Assembly (NCBI GenBank): GCA_028673005.1
Contig: CM054120.1
Span: 71,287,533 to 71,351,532 of the forward strand
Direction of reading: 5' to 3'
Length of the DNA: 64,000 nt
Source: Tanypteryx hageni
Lineage: Eukaryota > Arthropoda > Insecta > Odonata > Petaluridae
Positions 9,811-21,042 of this stretch are shown piece after piece (the stretch's first letter is position 1; each line of letters begins with the position of its first letter). The translations under genes and the position numbers were made by a program. The notes below the pieces were generated by a model. That model was not told the DNA's origin and searched no databases. It saw only the letters and a program-made list of their open reading frames with translations.

Positions 9811-10911
9811 TTATCCTCCATTAACCACTGGACTCCAGTTGCACAGGTCTGGAATAGGGTTAATAAGATCTCAGGCAAATACCACTCTACAAGCATGCCA
9901 AGTCTAGCGATTGGAAGCCAACTTATAACATCTTCTGTTGCCATTGGCAAAGCATTAGGCCTCCATTATGCCAAGGTTAGCAGCACGGCCGAGCACGATC
10001 CTTCTTTTAATCGAATCAAAGAGAGAATGGAAAGAACTGTAGTAAACCTTGGCAAAGTCAGCAGTCCAGCATCATACAATGAACCTTTTTCACAGTGGGA
10101 GTTGAAGTCGGTGATTGGGGATGTTAAGGATTCTTGTCCTGGCTTGGACAGTATCCATAATGCCTTCCTCAAACATCTGCCCATAGATGCCGAACAGGAC
10201 CTACTGAAAACACTCAATCAACTTCGGGCTGAGGGTGCTTTCCCTGAATCATTGCGGGAATCGGCAATTGTCCCTATCCCTAAATAGGGAAAGGACAAGT
10301 GCCAGGCATTCAGCTATACCGCAATCTCCTTGACCAGCTGCCTGTGCAAACTGATGGAGATAATGTTCAACGGACGTCTAGTTTGGTGCCTTGTCAGCAG
10401 CAACCTTATCTCAAATGTCCAGTGTGGTTTATGACGTAGCAGGTCTACAGTGGACCACGTGGTCAGGATCGACAGCTTTATCCAAGAGGCCTTTCTTCTT
10501 TGCTAGCATGTCATAGGAGTCCTATGTGACATAAATAATTGGTACGAGAATACCTGGCGATACAAGATTGTATGCACTCTTATAGAATGGGGTTTTTAAG
10601 GTAGACTACCAATTTTTATCCAAAACTTTTTAATGGAGCGTACTTTTAGAGTTCCTATCACAGTCTTTTGTCTAAGAATATGGTGCCCCTCAGGGTTTTG
10701 TTTTAAGTGTAATGCTATTTGCAATAGCTATGAATGATGATGTGGACTGCATTAAATCACCGGATCATAGATTGTTGACGGCCTTGCTATTTTCTGCTTG
10801 TCATCGAATTTGAGGATGGCTGAAAGGCAAATTCAGTTGACACATAATCGGCTCCATATATGGTCTTGTGAAACTGAATTCCACTTCTCCAAAGAGAAGA
10901 CCAAGTGTATG
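9811..10911 (+). pseudogene. Jockey-like non-LTR reverse transcriptase fragment (reference copy)
   Basis: Begins in the linker before the RT (S-S-I-N, then T-P-V-A-Q-V-W-N-R-V-N-K-I), a signature of jockey-clade ORF2. The frame 9895-10287 covers the linker and fingers (N-A-F-L-K-H-L-P, F-P-E-S-L-R-E-S-A-I-V-P-I-P-K). A TAG then replaces proline in K-P-G-K-D (10285-10287), and a TGA interrupts C-G-F-R-R-x-R-S-T (near 10434). A TAA follows W-G-F. The catalytic YVDD reads I-V-D-G (near 10771-10782). The QG motif G-A-P-Q-G is kept near 10682-10696. The tail continues to F-H-F-S-K-E-K-T-K-C, the thumb start. Endonuclease, RNase-related and 3' parts are missing. Dead before amplification, since interior units share these lesions. 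Confidence 0.88.
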
Positions 10912-11193
10912 TATACTCCCAATAATGATACTCAAATTTCGCATGTAAATTCGACAGCATTTAGAAATGCTCTTGCATTATTTCAAGAATATAATAATTT
11001 AAAAGGTCATGGAAAATTAAATGCTGAGATGTTAAAATTGATGAATAGATCAAGATGTGGGGTTCCTGATGATATTGTTAGTTTTGCTACCCATAGGTAT
11101 AAATGGCAAACTACGCTTTTAAAATGGTATTATGCGTTAGGTAATGAAGAATTTTTAAATTTTGCTAAAGCCGCGTATGAAATGTGGCAATAA
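10798..11193 (+). pseudogene. Open chimeric frame: RT tail fused to MMP prodomain
   Basis: One uninterrupted frame of 131 codons in which about the first 38 residues are the end of the RT (R-M-A-E-R-Q, H-F-S-K-E-K-T-K-C) and the rest is the MMP fragment to M-W-Q. The join falls near 10909-10915. Nothing indicates a promoter or translation; it is notable as the clearest view of the fusion point. It overlaps the two fragment entries on purpose. Confidence 0.7.
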
Positions 11194-11386
11194 AATACAA
11201 ATCTTCTATTTAAATATATCAATCAAAATCCAGATATAATTATTTCTTATAAACGAGGGGACCACGAATTTAAAAAAAAATCCATATAGCTCTACTAATT
11301 TTGATGGTAAGGCAGGAATGCTAGCTTATTCAGAATACCCAAACATGGATAATACGCCTATTGAAATACATATTGATCAAGATGAA
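10912..11386 (+). pseudogene. Matrix metalloproteinase (matrixin) fragment (reference copy)
   Basis: Secreted zinc endopeptidases of this family keep themselves latent through a prodomain cysteine. Here the frame carries the prodomain end (A-L-A-L-F-Q-E-Y-N-N-L, G-K-L-N-A-E) and the cysteine switch S-R-C-G-V-P-D-D, then the activation junction and the first part of the catalytic domain (A-Y-E-M-W, N-P-D-I-I-I-S-Y, F-D-G-K-A-G in another frame, and H-I-D-Q-D-E, matching the family's structural-metal region). It stops before HExxHxxGxxH, so no active enzyme is possible. A TAA after M-W-Q (11191-11193) and a frame change in the A-rich tract near 11270-11285 break it. It has no introns across regions usually split in animal genes, so it may derive from a processed copy or from an arthropod DNA virus that carries such a gene; undecided. 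Confidence 0.8.
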
Positions 11387-11576
11387 TTATTGTATTTAAA
11401 GATATGTAAACTCTACCGGGTCCCACGCTGCAGGAAAATGGAACAGAGTCAATGAACGCGCCGGTAATCTTCCAAAAAGGCTTTATTTCCACTCATGATC
11501 TAATCTCTTCCCCATGACTTCCACCCATCCTCTACACACAACATTATGTCTTTAATCCCGCATTTCCACTGCCCCT
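11387..11576 (+). other. Post-MMP spacer with no recognisable content
   Basis: About 190 bp between the end of recognisable MMP and the 14-mers. No frame resembles the missing zinc site, and no RNA gene or terminator was seen. Corresponding spacers occur in every unit. Confidence 0.6.
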
Positions 11577-11604
11577 CCCAAAGTACCTCTTGCTAAGTAC
11601 CTCT
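11577..11604 (+). repeat. Interrupted 14-mer pair (frozen minisatellite)
   Basis: Two imperfect copies, CCCAAAGTACCTCT then TGCTAAGTACCTCT. Units with this second variant always have exactly two copies, unlike units with perfect 14-mers. Confidence 0.85.
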
Positions 11605-11862
11605 CGCCATTCTTTGCCATTATCACATGACCAGCCCTTACCATTGGCTTCCTCGAGTGGCTTCATTGGCATGGCTCCAGCAGAAATTCCCACACTTGCA
11701 GCTCCAGTGTTAACCGATACGAGGCAGGAAGTATCATGTAGCCAACATTACATAATGCAGCCAAAGGCAGGTGGCCAGCTAGCAGAATGTGCTGCCTCCA
11801 CTACAGGAAAATTACAAAATGAAATTGTAAAGGCAATGTATTCAATTCAAGTCTAACTGAAG
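11605..11862 (+). pseudogene. Unrecognised exon-like piece, part 1
   Basis: Frame 11590-11856 is open for 88 codons, including S-G-F-I-G-M-A-P-A-E-I and Y-I-M-Q-P-K-A-G-G-Q-L-A-E. I do not recognise the protein. The frame stops at TAA 11854-11856, two codons before a donor-like AAG/GTAATA. Units of the other subtype carry one extra C (GCTCCCAGTG against GCTCCAGTG), which breaks this frame, so the subtype here is probably closer to the original. It may be a captured host exon. Confidence 0.45.
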
Positions 11863-11941
11863 GTAATATATTTAACGGAAATGATTTTAGTACTCATCAC
11901 TGTGATGTATTGTGTACACAGTTCCTCTTCTAATTTTATAG
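11863..11941 (+). other. Putative 79-bp intron
   Basis: Starts GTAATA after AAG, ends TTCCTCTTCTAATTTTATAG, a pyrimidine-rich tract plus AG, and is followed by GACGATGAA. Removing it joins part 1 and part 2 in phase 0 (CTG AAG / GAC GAT). The same sites recur in nearly every interior unit, 257 to 179 bp before the next phase-mark ATG. Length suits a minimal arthropod intron. Inferred from sequence only. Confidence 0.5.
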
Positions 11942-12049
11942 GACGATGAATGGGCTAGAACGAATAAAAAAAGCATGAGTAACACATTAGGAGCTGTACA
12001 TGAAAGTAAACTAATATATAACTTAAAAAAGAATATTATCCTTCATTAA
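11942..12049 (+). pseudogene. Unrecognised exon-like piece, part 2
   Basis: Reads 35 codons from the acceptor site to TAA 12047-12049 (D-D-E-W-A-R-T-N, T-L-G-A-V-H-E-S-K). It overlaps the start of the next RT fragment (about 12036), so the junction with RT is within its last codons. No homology recognised. Confidence 0.42.
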
Positions 12050-12119
12050 CCACAGGACTCCAGTTGCACAGGTCTGGAATAGGGTTAATAAGATCTCAGG
12101 CAAATACCACTCTACAAGC

Positions 12120-14369
12120 ATGCCAAGTCTAGCGATTGGAAGCCAACTTATAACATCTTCTGTTGCCATTGGCGGAGCATTGGCCTCCATTATGCCAAGG
12201 TTAGCAGCACGGCCAAGCACGATCCTTCTTTTAATCGAATCAAAGAGAGAATGGAAAGAACTGTACTAAACCTTGGCAAAGTCAGCAGTCCAGCATCATA
12301 CAATGAATCTTTTTCACAGTGAGAGTTGAAGTCGGTGATTGGGGATGTTAAGGATTCTTGTCCTGGCTTGGACAGTATCCATAATGCCTTCCTCAAACAT
12401 CTGCCCATAGATGCCGAACAGGACCTACTGAAAACACTCAATCAACTTCGGGCTGAGGGTGCTTTCCCTGAATCATTGCGGGAATCGGCAATTGTCCCTA
12501 TCCCTAAATAGGGAAAGGACAAGTGCCAGGCATTTAGCTATACCGCAATCTCCTTGACCAGCTGCCTGTGCAAACTGATGGAGATAAGGGTCAACGGACG
12601 TCTAGTTTGGTGCCTTGTCATCAGCAACCTTATCTCAAATGTCCAGTGTGGTTTATGACGTAGCAGGTCTACAGTGGACCACGTGGTCAGGATCGACAGC
12701 TTTATCCAAGAGGCCTTTCTTCTATGCTAGCATGTCATTGGAGTCCTATGTGACATAAATAATTGGTACGAGAATACCTGGCGATACAAGATTGTATGCA
12801 CTCTTAAAGAATGGGGTTTTTAAGGTAGACTACCAATTTTTATCCAAAACTTTCTAATGGAGCGTACTTTTAGAGTTCCTATCACAGTCTTTTGTCTAAG
12901 AATATGGTGCCTCTCAGGGTTTTGTTTTAAGTGTAATGCTATTCGCAATAGCTATGAATGATGATGTGGACTGCATTAAATCACCGGCTCATAGATTGTT
13001 GACGGCCTTGCTATTTTCTGCAGGTCATCGAATTTGAGGATGGCTTAAGGCAAATTCAGTTGACACATAACCGGCTCCATATATGGTCTTGTGAAACTGA
13101 ATTCCACTTCTCCAAAGAGAAGACCAAGTGTATGTATACTCCCAATAATGATACTCAAATTTCGCATGTAAATTCGACAGCATTTAGAAATGCTCTTGCA
13201 TTATTTCAAGAAAATAATAATTAAAAAGGTCATGGAAAATTAAATGCTGAGACGTTAAAGTTGATAAATAGATCAAGATGTGGGGTTCCTGATGATATTG
13301 TTAGTTTTGCCACCCATAGGTATAAATGGCAAACTACGCTTTTAAAATGGTAATATGTGTTAGGTAATGATGAACTTTTAAATCTTGCTAAAGCCGCGTA
13401 TGAAATGTGGCAATAAAATACAAATCTTCTATTTAAATATATCAATCAAAATCCAGATATAATTATTTCTTATAAACGAGGGGACCACGAATTAAAAGAA
13501 AAATCCATATAGCTCTACTAATTTAGATCGTAAGGCAGGAATGTTAGCTTATTCAGAATACCCAAACAAAGATAATATGCCTATTGAAATACATATTGAT
13601 CAAGATGAATTATTGTATTTAAAGATATGTAAACTCTACCGCGTCTCACGCGGCAGGAAAATGGAACGGAGTCAATGAACGCGCCGGTAATTTTCCAAAA
13701 AGGCTTTATTTCCTCTCATGATCTAATCTCTTCCCCATGACTTCCACCCATCCTCTACATACAACATTGTCTTTCATCCTGCATTTCCATTGCCCCTCGC
13801 AAAGTACCTCTCGCAAAGTACCTCTCGCAAAGTACCTCTCGCAAAGTACCTCTCGCTATACTTTGCCGTCATCACATGACCAGCCCTTACCATTGGCTAC
13901 CTCGAGTGGCTTCATTGGCATGGCTCCGGCAGAAATTCCCACGCTTGCGGCTCCCAGTGTTAACCGATGCGAGGCAGGAAGTATCATGTAGCCACGATTA
14001 CATAATGCAGCCAAAGGCAGGTGGCCAGCTAGCAGAAAGTGCTGCCTTCACTACACGAAAATTACAAAACGAAATTGTAAATGCAATTTATTGAATTCAA
14101 GTCTAACTGAAGGTAATATATATAACAGAAGAGATTTTAGTATTCATAACTGTGATGTATTGTGTACACAGTTCCTCTTCTAATTTTATAGGACGATGAA
14201 TATGCTAGAACGAATAAACAAAGCATGAGTAACACATTAGGAGCTGTACATGAAAGTATACTAATATAAAACTTAAAAAAGAATATTATCCTCCATTAAC
14301 CACTGGACTCCAGTTGCACAGGTCTGGAATAGGGTTAATAAGATCTCAGGCAAATACCACTCTACAAGC
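12120..14369 (+). repeat. Array unit 4
   Basis: RT 12036-13134, MMP 13135-13609. G-type RT linker (GGAGCATTGGCC, 1 bp shorter than AAAGCATTAGGCC, so the linker frame is broken). An extra TGA follows the linker (CACAGTGAGAG at 12316). RT tail damaged (GGCTTAAGG). MMP stops early at N-N-N-TAA (about 13221). Four 14-mers at 13798-13853 account for its extra length. Confidence 0.94.
13798..13853 (+). repeat. 14-bp minisatellite, 4 copies
   Basis: Four perfect CGCAAAGTACCTCT copies followed by CGCTATAC. Confidence 0.96.
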
Positions 14370-16595
14370 ATGCCAAGTCTAGCGATTGGAAGCCAACTTA
14401 TAACATCTTCTGTTGCCATTGGCAAAGCATTAGGCCTCCATTATGCCAAGGTTAGCAGCACGGCCGAGCACGATCCTTCTTTTAATCGAATCAAAGAGAG
14501 AATGGAAAGAACTGTAGTAAACCTTGGCAAAGTCAGCAGTCCAGCATCATACAATGAACCTTTTTCACAGTGGGAGTTGAAGTCGGTGATTGGGGATGTT
14601 AAGGATTCTTGTCCTGGCTTGGACAGTATCCATAATGCCTTCCTCAAACATCTGCCCATAGATGCCGAACAGGACCTACGGAAAACACTCAATCAACTTC
14701 GGGCTGAAGGTGCTTTCCCTGAATCATTGCGGGAATCGGCAATTGTCCCTATCCCTAAATAGGGAAAGGACAAGTGCCAGGCATTCAGCTATACCGCAAT
14801 CTCCTTGACCAGCTGCCTGTGCAAACTGATGGAGATAATGTTCAACGGACGTCTAGTTTGGTGCCTTGTCAGCAGCAACTTTATCTCAAATGTCCAGTGT
14901 GGTTTATGACGTAGCAGGTCTACAGTGGACCACGTGGTCAGGATCGACAGCTTTATCCAAGAGGCCTTTCTTCTTTGCTAGCATGTCATAGGAGTCCTAT
15001 GTGACATAAATAATTGGTACGAGAATACCTGGCGATACAAGATTGTATGCACTCTTAAAGAATGGGGTTTTTAAGGTAGACTACCAATTTTTATCCAAAA
15101 CTTTCTAATGGAGCGTACTTTTAGAGTTCCTATCACAGTCTTTTGTCTAAGAATATGGTGCCTCTCAGGGTTTTGTTTTAAGTGTAATGCTATTCGCAAT
15201 AGCTATGAATGATGATGTGGACTGCATTAAATCACCGGCTCATAGATTGTTGACGGCCTTGCTATTTTCTGCTTGTCATCGAATTTGAGGATGGCTGAAA
15301 GGCAAATTCAGTTGACACATAATCGGCTCCATATATGGTCTTGTGAAACTGAATTCCACTTCTCCAAAGAGAAGACCATGTGTATGTATACTCCCAATAA
15401 TGATACTCAAAATTCGCATGTAAATTCGACAGCATTTAGTAAGGCTCTTGCATTATTTCAAGAATATAATAATTTAAAAGGTCATGGAAAATTAAATGCT
15501 GAGACGTTAAAATTGATAAATAGATCAAGATGTGGGGATCCTGATGATATTGTTAGTTTTGCTACCCATAGGTATAAATGGCAAACTACGCTTTTAAAAT
15601 GGTATTATGCGTTAGGTAATGAAGAATTTTTAAATTTTGCTAAAGCCGCGTATGAAATGTGGCAATAAAATACAAATCTTCTATTTAAATATATCAATCA
15701 AAATCCAGATATAATTATTTCTTATAAACGAGGGGACCACGAATTAAAAAAAAAATCCATATAGCTCTACTAATTTTGATGGTAAGGCAGGAATGCTAGC
15801 TTATTCAGAATACCCAAACATGGATAATACGCCTATTGAAATACATATTGATCAAGATGAATTATTGTATTTAAAGATATGTAAACTCTACCGGGTCCCA
15901 CGCTGCAGGAAAATGGAACGGAGTCAATGAACGCGCCGGTAATCTTCCAAAAAGGCTTTATTTCCACTCATGATCTAATCTCTTCCCCATGACTTCCACC
16001 CATCCTCTACACACAACATTATGTCTTTAATCCCGCATTTCCACTGCCCCTCGCAAAGTACATCTTGCTAAGTACCTCTCGCCATTCTTTGCCATTATCA
16101 CATGACCAGCCCTTACCATTGGCTACCTCGAGTGGCTTCATTGGCATGGCTCCGGCTGAAATTCCCACGCTTGCGGCTCCCAGTGTTAACCGATGCGAGG
16201 CAGGAAGTATCATGTAGCCACGATTACATAATGCAGCCAAAGGCAGGTGGCCAGCTAGCAGAAAGTGCTGCCTTCACTACACGAAAATTACAAAACGAAA
16301 TTGTAAATGCAATTTATTGAATTCAAGTCTAACTGAAGGTAATATATATAACAGAAGAGATTTTAGTACTCATAACTGTGATGTATTGTGTACACAGTTC
16401 CTCTTCTAATTTTATAGGACGATGAATATGCTAGAACGAATAAACAAAGCATGAGTAACACATTAGGAGCTGTACATGAAAGTAAACTAATATAAAACTT
16501 AAAAAAGAATATTATCCTCCATTAACCACTGGACTCCAGTTGCACAGGTCTGGAATAGGGTTAATAAGATCTCAGGCAAATACCACTCTACAAGC
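14370..16595 (+). repeat. Array unit 5
   Basis: RT 14286-15386, MMP 15387-15861. K-type linker open 14370-14762 with a private L-to-R change (D-L-R-K-T). The chimeric RT-tail/MMP frame 15273-15668 is open, but the cysteine switch reads R-C-G-D-P-D-D. Interrupted 14-mer pair with an ACATCT variant near 16053. Confidence 0.95.
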
Positions 16596-18820
16596 ATGCC
16601 AAGTCTAGCGATTGGAAGCCAACTTATAACATCTTCTGTTGCCATTGGCAAAGCATTAGGCCTCCATTATGCCAAGGTTAGCAGCACGGCCGAGCACGAT
16701 CCTTCTTTTAATCGAATCAAAGAGAGAATGGAAAGAACTGTAGTAAACCTTGGCAAAGTCAGCAGTCCAGCATCATACAATGAACCTTTTTCACAGTGGG
16801 AGTTGAAGTCGGTGATTGGGGATGTTAAGGATTCTTGTCCTGGCTTGGACAGTATCCATAATGCCTTCCTCAAACATCTGCCCATAGATGCCGAACAGGA
16901 CCTACTGAAAACACTCAATCAACTTCGGGCTGAGGGTGCTTTCCCTGAATCATTGCGGGAATCGGCAATTGTCCCTATCCCTAAATAGGGAAAGGACAAG
17001 TGCCAGGCATTCAGCTATACCGCAATCTCCTTGACCAGCTGCCTGTGCAAACTGATGGAGATAATGTTCAACGGACGTCTAGTTTGGTGCCTTGTCAGCA
17101 GCAACCTTATCTCAAATGTCCAGTGTGGTTTATGACGTAGCAGGTCTACAGTGGACCATGTGGTCAGGATCGACAGCTTTATCCAAGAGGCCTTTCTTCT
17201 TTGCTAGCATGTCATAGGAGTCCTATGTGACATAAATAATTGGTACGAGAATACCTGGCGATACAAGATTGTATGCACTCTTATAGAATGGGGTTTTTAA
17301 GGTAGACTACCAATTTTTATCCAAAACTTTTTAATGGAGCGTACTTATAGAGTTCCTATCACAGTCTTTTGTCTAAGAATATGGTGCCCCTCAGGGTTTT
17401 GTTTTAAGTGTAATGCTATTTGCAATAGCTATGAATGATGATGTGGACTGCATTAAATCACCGGATCATAGATTGTTGACGGCCTTGCTATTTTCTGCTT
17501 GTCATCGAATTTGAGGATGGCTGAAAGGCAAATTCAGTTGACACATAATCGGCTCCATATATGGTCTTGTGAAACTGAATTCCACTTCTCCAAAGAGAAG
17601 ACCATGTGTATGTATACTCCCAATAATGATACTCAAAATTCGCATGTAAATTCGACAGCATTTAAAAATGCTCTTACATTATTTCAAGAAAATAATAATT
17701 AAAAAGGTCATGGAAAATTAAATGCTGAGACGTTAAAATTGATAAATAGATCAAGATGTGGGGTTCCTGATGATATTGTTAGTTTTGCTACCCATAGGTA
17801 TAAATGGCAAACTACGCTTTTAAAATGGTATTATGCGTTAGGTAATGAAGAATTTTTAAATTTTGCTAAAGCCGCGTATGAAATGTGGCAATAAAATACA
17901 AATCTTCTATTTAAATATATCAATCAAAATCCAGATATAATTATTTCTTATAAACGAGTGGACCACGAATTAAAAAAAAAATCCATATAGCTCTGCTAAT
18001 TTTGATGGTAAGGCAGGAATGCTAGCTTATTCAGAATACCCAAACATGGATAATACGCCTATTGAAATACATATTGATCAAGATGAATTATTGTATTTAA
18101 AGATATGTTAACTCTACCGGGTCCCACGCTGCAGGAAAATGGAACAGAGTCAATGAACGCGCCGCTAATCTTCCAAAAAGGCTTTATTTCCACTCATGAT
18201 CTAATCTCTTCCCAATGACTTCCACCCATCCTCTACACACAACATTATGTCTTTAATCCCGCATTTCCACTGCCCCTCGCAAAGTACCTCTTGCTAAGTA
18301 CCTCTCGCCATTCTTTGCCATTATCACATGACCAGCCCTTACCATTGGCTTCCTCGAGTGGCTTCATTGGCATGGCTCCAGCAGAAATTCTCACACTTGC
18401 AGCTCCAGTGTTAACCGATATGAGGCAGGAAGTATCATGTAGCCAAGAATACATAATGCAGCCAAAGGCAGGTGGCCTGCTAGCAGAAAGTGCTGCCTCT
18501 ACTACAGGAAAATTACAAAATGAAATTGTAAAGGCAATGTATTCAATTCAAGTCTAACTGAAGGTAATATATTTAACGGAAATGATTTTAGTACTCATCA
18601 CTGTGATGTATTGTGTACACAGTTCCTCTTCTAATTTTATAGGACGATGAATGGGCTAGAACGAATAAACAAAGCATGAGTAACACATTAGGAGCTGTAC
18701 ATGAAAGTAAACTAATATATAACTTAAAAAAGAATATTATTCTCCATTAACCACGGGACTCCAGTTGCACAGGTCTGGAATAGGGTTAATAAGATCTCAG
18801 GCAAATACCACTCTACAAGC
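16596..18820 (+). repeat. Array unit 6
   Basis: RT 16512-17612, MMP 17613-18087. K-type linker open 16596-16988. RT tail open from 17499, but MMP ends at N-N-N-TAA (17700-17702). Interrupted 14-mer pair near 18278. Carries GAGTGGACC (17957) and ATATGTTAAC (18104-18113), shared with units 11 and 13. Confidence 0.95.
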
Positions 18821-21042
18821 ATGCCAAGTCTAGCGATTGGAAGCCAACTTATAACATCTTCTGTTGCCATTGGCGGAGCATTGGCCTCCATTATGCCAAG
18901 GTTAGCGGCACGGCCGAGCACGATCCTTCTTTTAATCGAATCAAAGAGAGAATGGAAAGAACTGTACTAAACCTTGGCAAAGTCAGCAGTCCAGCATCAT
19001 ACAATGAATCTTTTTCACAGTGGGAGTTGAAGTCGGTGATTGGGGATGTTAAGGATTCTTGTCCTGGCTTGGACAGTATCCATAATGCCTTCCTCAAACA
19101 TCTGCCCATAGATGCCGAACAGGACCTACTGAAAACACTCAATCAACTTCGGGCTGAGGGTGCTTTCCCTGAATCATTGCGGGAATCGGCAATTGTCCCT
19201 ATCCCTAAATAGGGAAAGGACAAGTGCCAGGCATTTAGCTATACCGCAATCTCCTTGACCAGCTGCCTGTGCAAACTGATGGAGATAAGGGTCAACGGAC
19301 GTCTAGTTTGGTGCCTTGTCATCAGCAACCTTATCTCAAATGTCCAGTGTGGTTTGTGACGTAGCAGGTCTACAGTGGACCACGTGGTCAGGATCGACAG
19401 CTTTATCCAAGAGGCCTTTCTTCTATGCTAGCATGTCATAGGAGTCCTATGTGACATAAATAATTGGTACGAGAATACCTGGCGATACAAGATTGTATGC
19501 ACTCTTAAAGAATGGGGTTTTTAAGGTAGACTACCAATTTTTATCCAAAACTTTCTAATGGAGCGTACTTTTAGAGTTCCTATCACAGTCTTTTGTCTAA
19601 GAATATGGTGCCCCTCAGGGTTTTGTTTTAAGTGTAATGCTATTCGCAATAGCTATGAATGATGATGTGGACTGCATTAAATCACCGGCTCATAGATTGT
19701 TGACGGCGTTGCTATTTTATGCTTGTCATCGAATTTGAGGCTGGCTGAAAGGCAAATTCAGTTGACACATAATCGGCTCCATATATGGTCTTGTGAAACT
19801 GAATTCCACTTCTCCAAAGAGAAGACCATGTGTATGTATACTCCTAATAATGATACTCAAAATTCGCATGTAAATTCGACAGCATTTAAAAATGCTCTTA
19901 CATTATTTCAAGAAAATAATAATTAAAAAGGTCATGGAAAATTAAATGCTGAGACGTTAAAGTTGATAAATAGATCAAGATGTGGGGTTCCTGATGATAT
20001 TGTTAGTTTTGCTACACATAGGCATAAATGGCAAACTACGCTTTTAAAATGGTATTATGCGTTAGGTAATGAAGAATTTTTAAATTTTGCTAAAGCCGCG
20101 TATGAAATGTGGCAATAAAATACAAATCTTCTATTTAAATATATCAATCAAAATCCAGATATAATTATTTCTTATAAACGAGGGGACCACGAATTTAAAA
20201 AAAAATCCATATAGCTCTACTAATTTTGATGGTAAGGCAGGAATGCTAGCTTATTCAGAATACCCAAACATGGATAATACGCCTATTGAAATACATTGAT
20301 CAAGATGAATTATTGTATTTAAAGATATGTATACTCTACCGGGTCCCACGCTGCAGGAAAATGGAACAGAGTCAATGAACGCGCCGGTAATCTTCCAAAA
20401 AGGCTTTATTTCCACTCATGATCTAATCTCTTCCCCATGACTTCCACCCATCCTCTACACACAACATTATGTCTTTAATCCCGCATTTCCACTGCCCCTC
20501 GCAAAGTACCTCTTGCTAAGTACCTCTCGCCATTCTTTGCCATTATCACATGACCAGCCCTTACCATTGGCTTCCTCGAGTGGCTTCATTGGCATGGCTC
20601 CAGCAGAAATTCCCACACTTGCAGCTCCAGTGTTAACCGATACGAGGCAGGAAGTATCATGTAGCCAACATTACATAATGCAGCCAAAGGCAGGTGGCCA
20701 GCTAGCAGAATGTGCTGCCTCCACTACAGGAAAATTACAAAATGAAATTGTAAAGGCAATGTATTCAATTCAAGTCTAACTGAAGGTAATATATTTAACG
20801 GAAATGATTTTAGTACTCATCACTGTGATGTATTGTGTACACAGTTCCTCTTCTAATTTTATAGGACGATGAATGGGCTAGAACGAATAAAAAAAGCATG
20901 AGTAACACATTAGGAACTGTACATGAAAGTAAACTAATATATAACTTAAAAAAGAATATTATCCTCCATTAACCACAGGACTCCAGTTGCACAGGTCTGG
21001 AATAGGGTTAATAAGATCTCAGGCAAATACCACTCTACAAGC
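18821..21042 (+). repeat. Array unit 7
   Basis: RT 18737-19836, MMP 19837-20309. G-type linker; private GTTAGCGGCACGG. The RT-tail segment reads S-N-L-R-L-A-E (M to L). A 2-bp loss (ATACATTGATC, 20291-20301) shifts the final acidic motif. Interrupted 14-mer pair near 20500. Confidence 0.94.

Larger units (their letters stand above)
5359..9894 (+). repeat. Array unit 2 (Tigger-bearing)
   Basis: RT fragment 5275-6378, Tigger 6379-8620, MMP fragment 8621-9092, seven-copy 14-mer block 9281-9378. The left 3 kb matches unit 1 at an offset of 5517 bp, including the Tigger left end, so units 1 and 2 descend from one Tigger-bearing unit. RT marks are L-E-I-G and I-C-E-V-L, unlike all interior units. 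Confidence 0.93.
9895..12119 (+). repeat. Array unit 3 (best-preserved RT/MMP reading frame)
   Basis: RT 9811-10911, MMP 10912-11386, degenerate 14-mers 11577-11604, unknown split piece 11590-12049. The linker-plus-fingers frame 9895-10287 and the RT-tail/MMP frame 10798-11193 are both open, so this unit is used below as the reference. Confidence 0.95.

Noticed and set aside
9966..10217. Recurring 83-residue minus-strand frame (starting M-S-V-F-S-R-S-C) in most units
   Set aside because: It is the antisense of the RT linker/fingers. It recurs because the unit recurs, and its changes mirror codon changes on the + strand.
9895..10287. A 130-codon protein-coding gene repeated in many units
   Set aside because: It ends exactly at the conserved proline of the RT motif K-P-G-K-D, and recognisable RT continues past the stop. 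It is a truncated RT, not a separate small gene.
10912..11386. Active metalloproteinase, or a firm viral origin for it
   Set aside because: No HExxHxxGxxH region follows the acidic motif in any frame, and stops intervene. Viral against host origin cannot be decided from this fragment alone.
12023..12220. Recurring 65-residue minus-strand frame (M-L-G-R-A-A-N) and 71-residue frame (M-I-Y-L-N-R-R-F)
   Set aside because: Antisense shadows of the RT linker and of the MMP fragment. No independent start context or homology.
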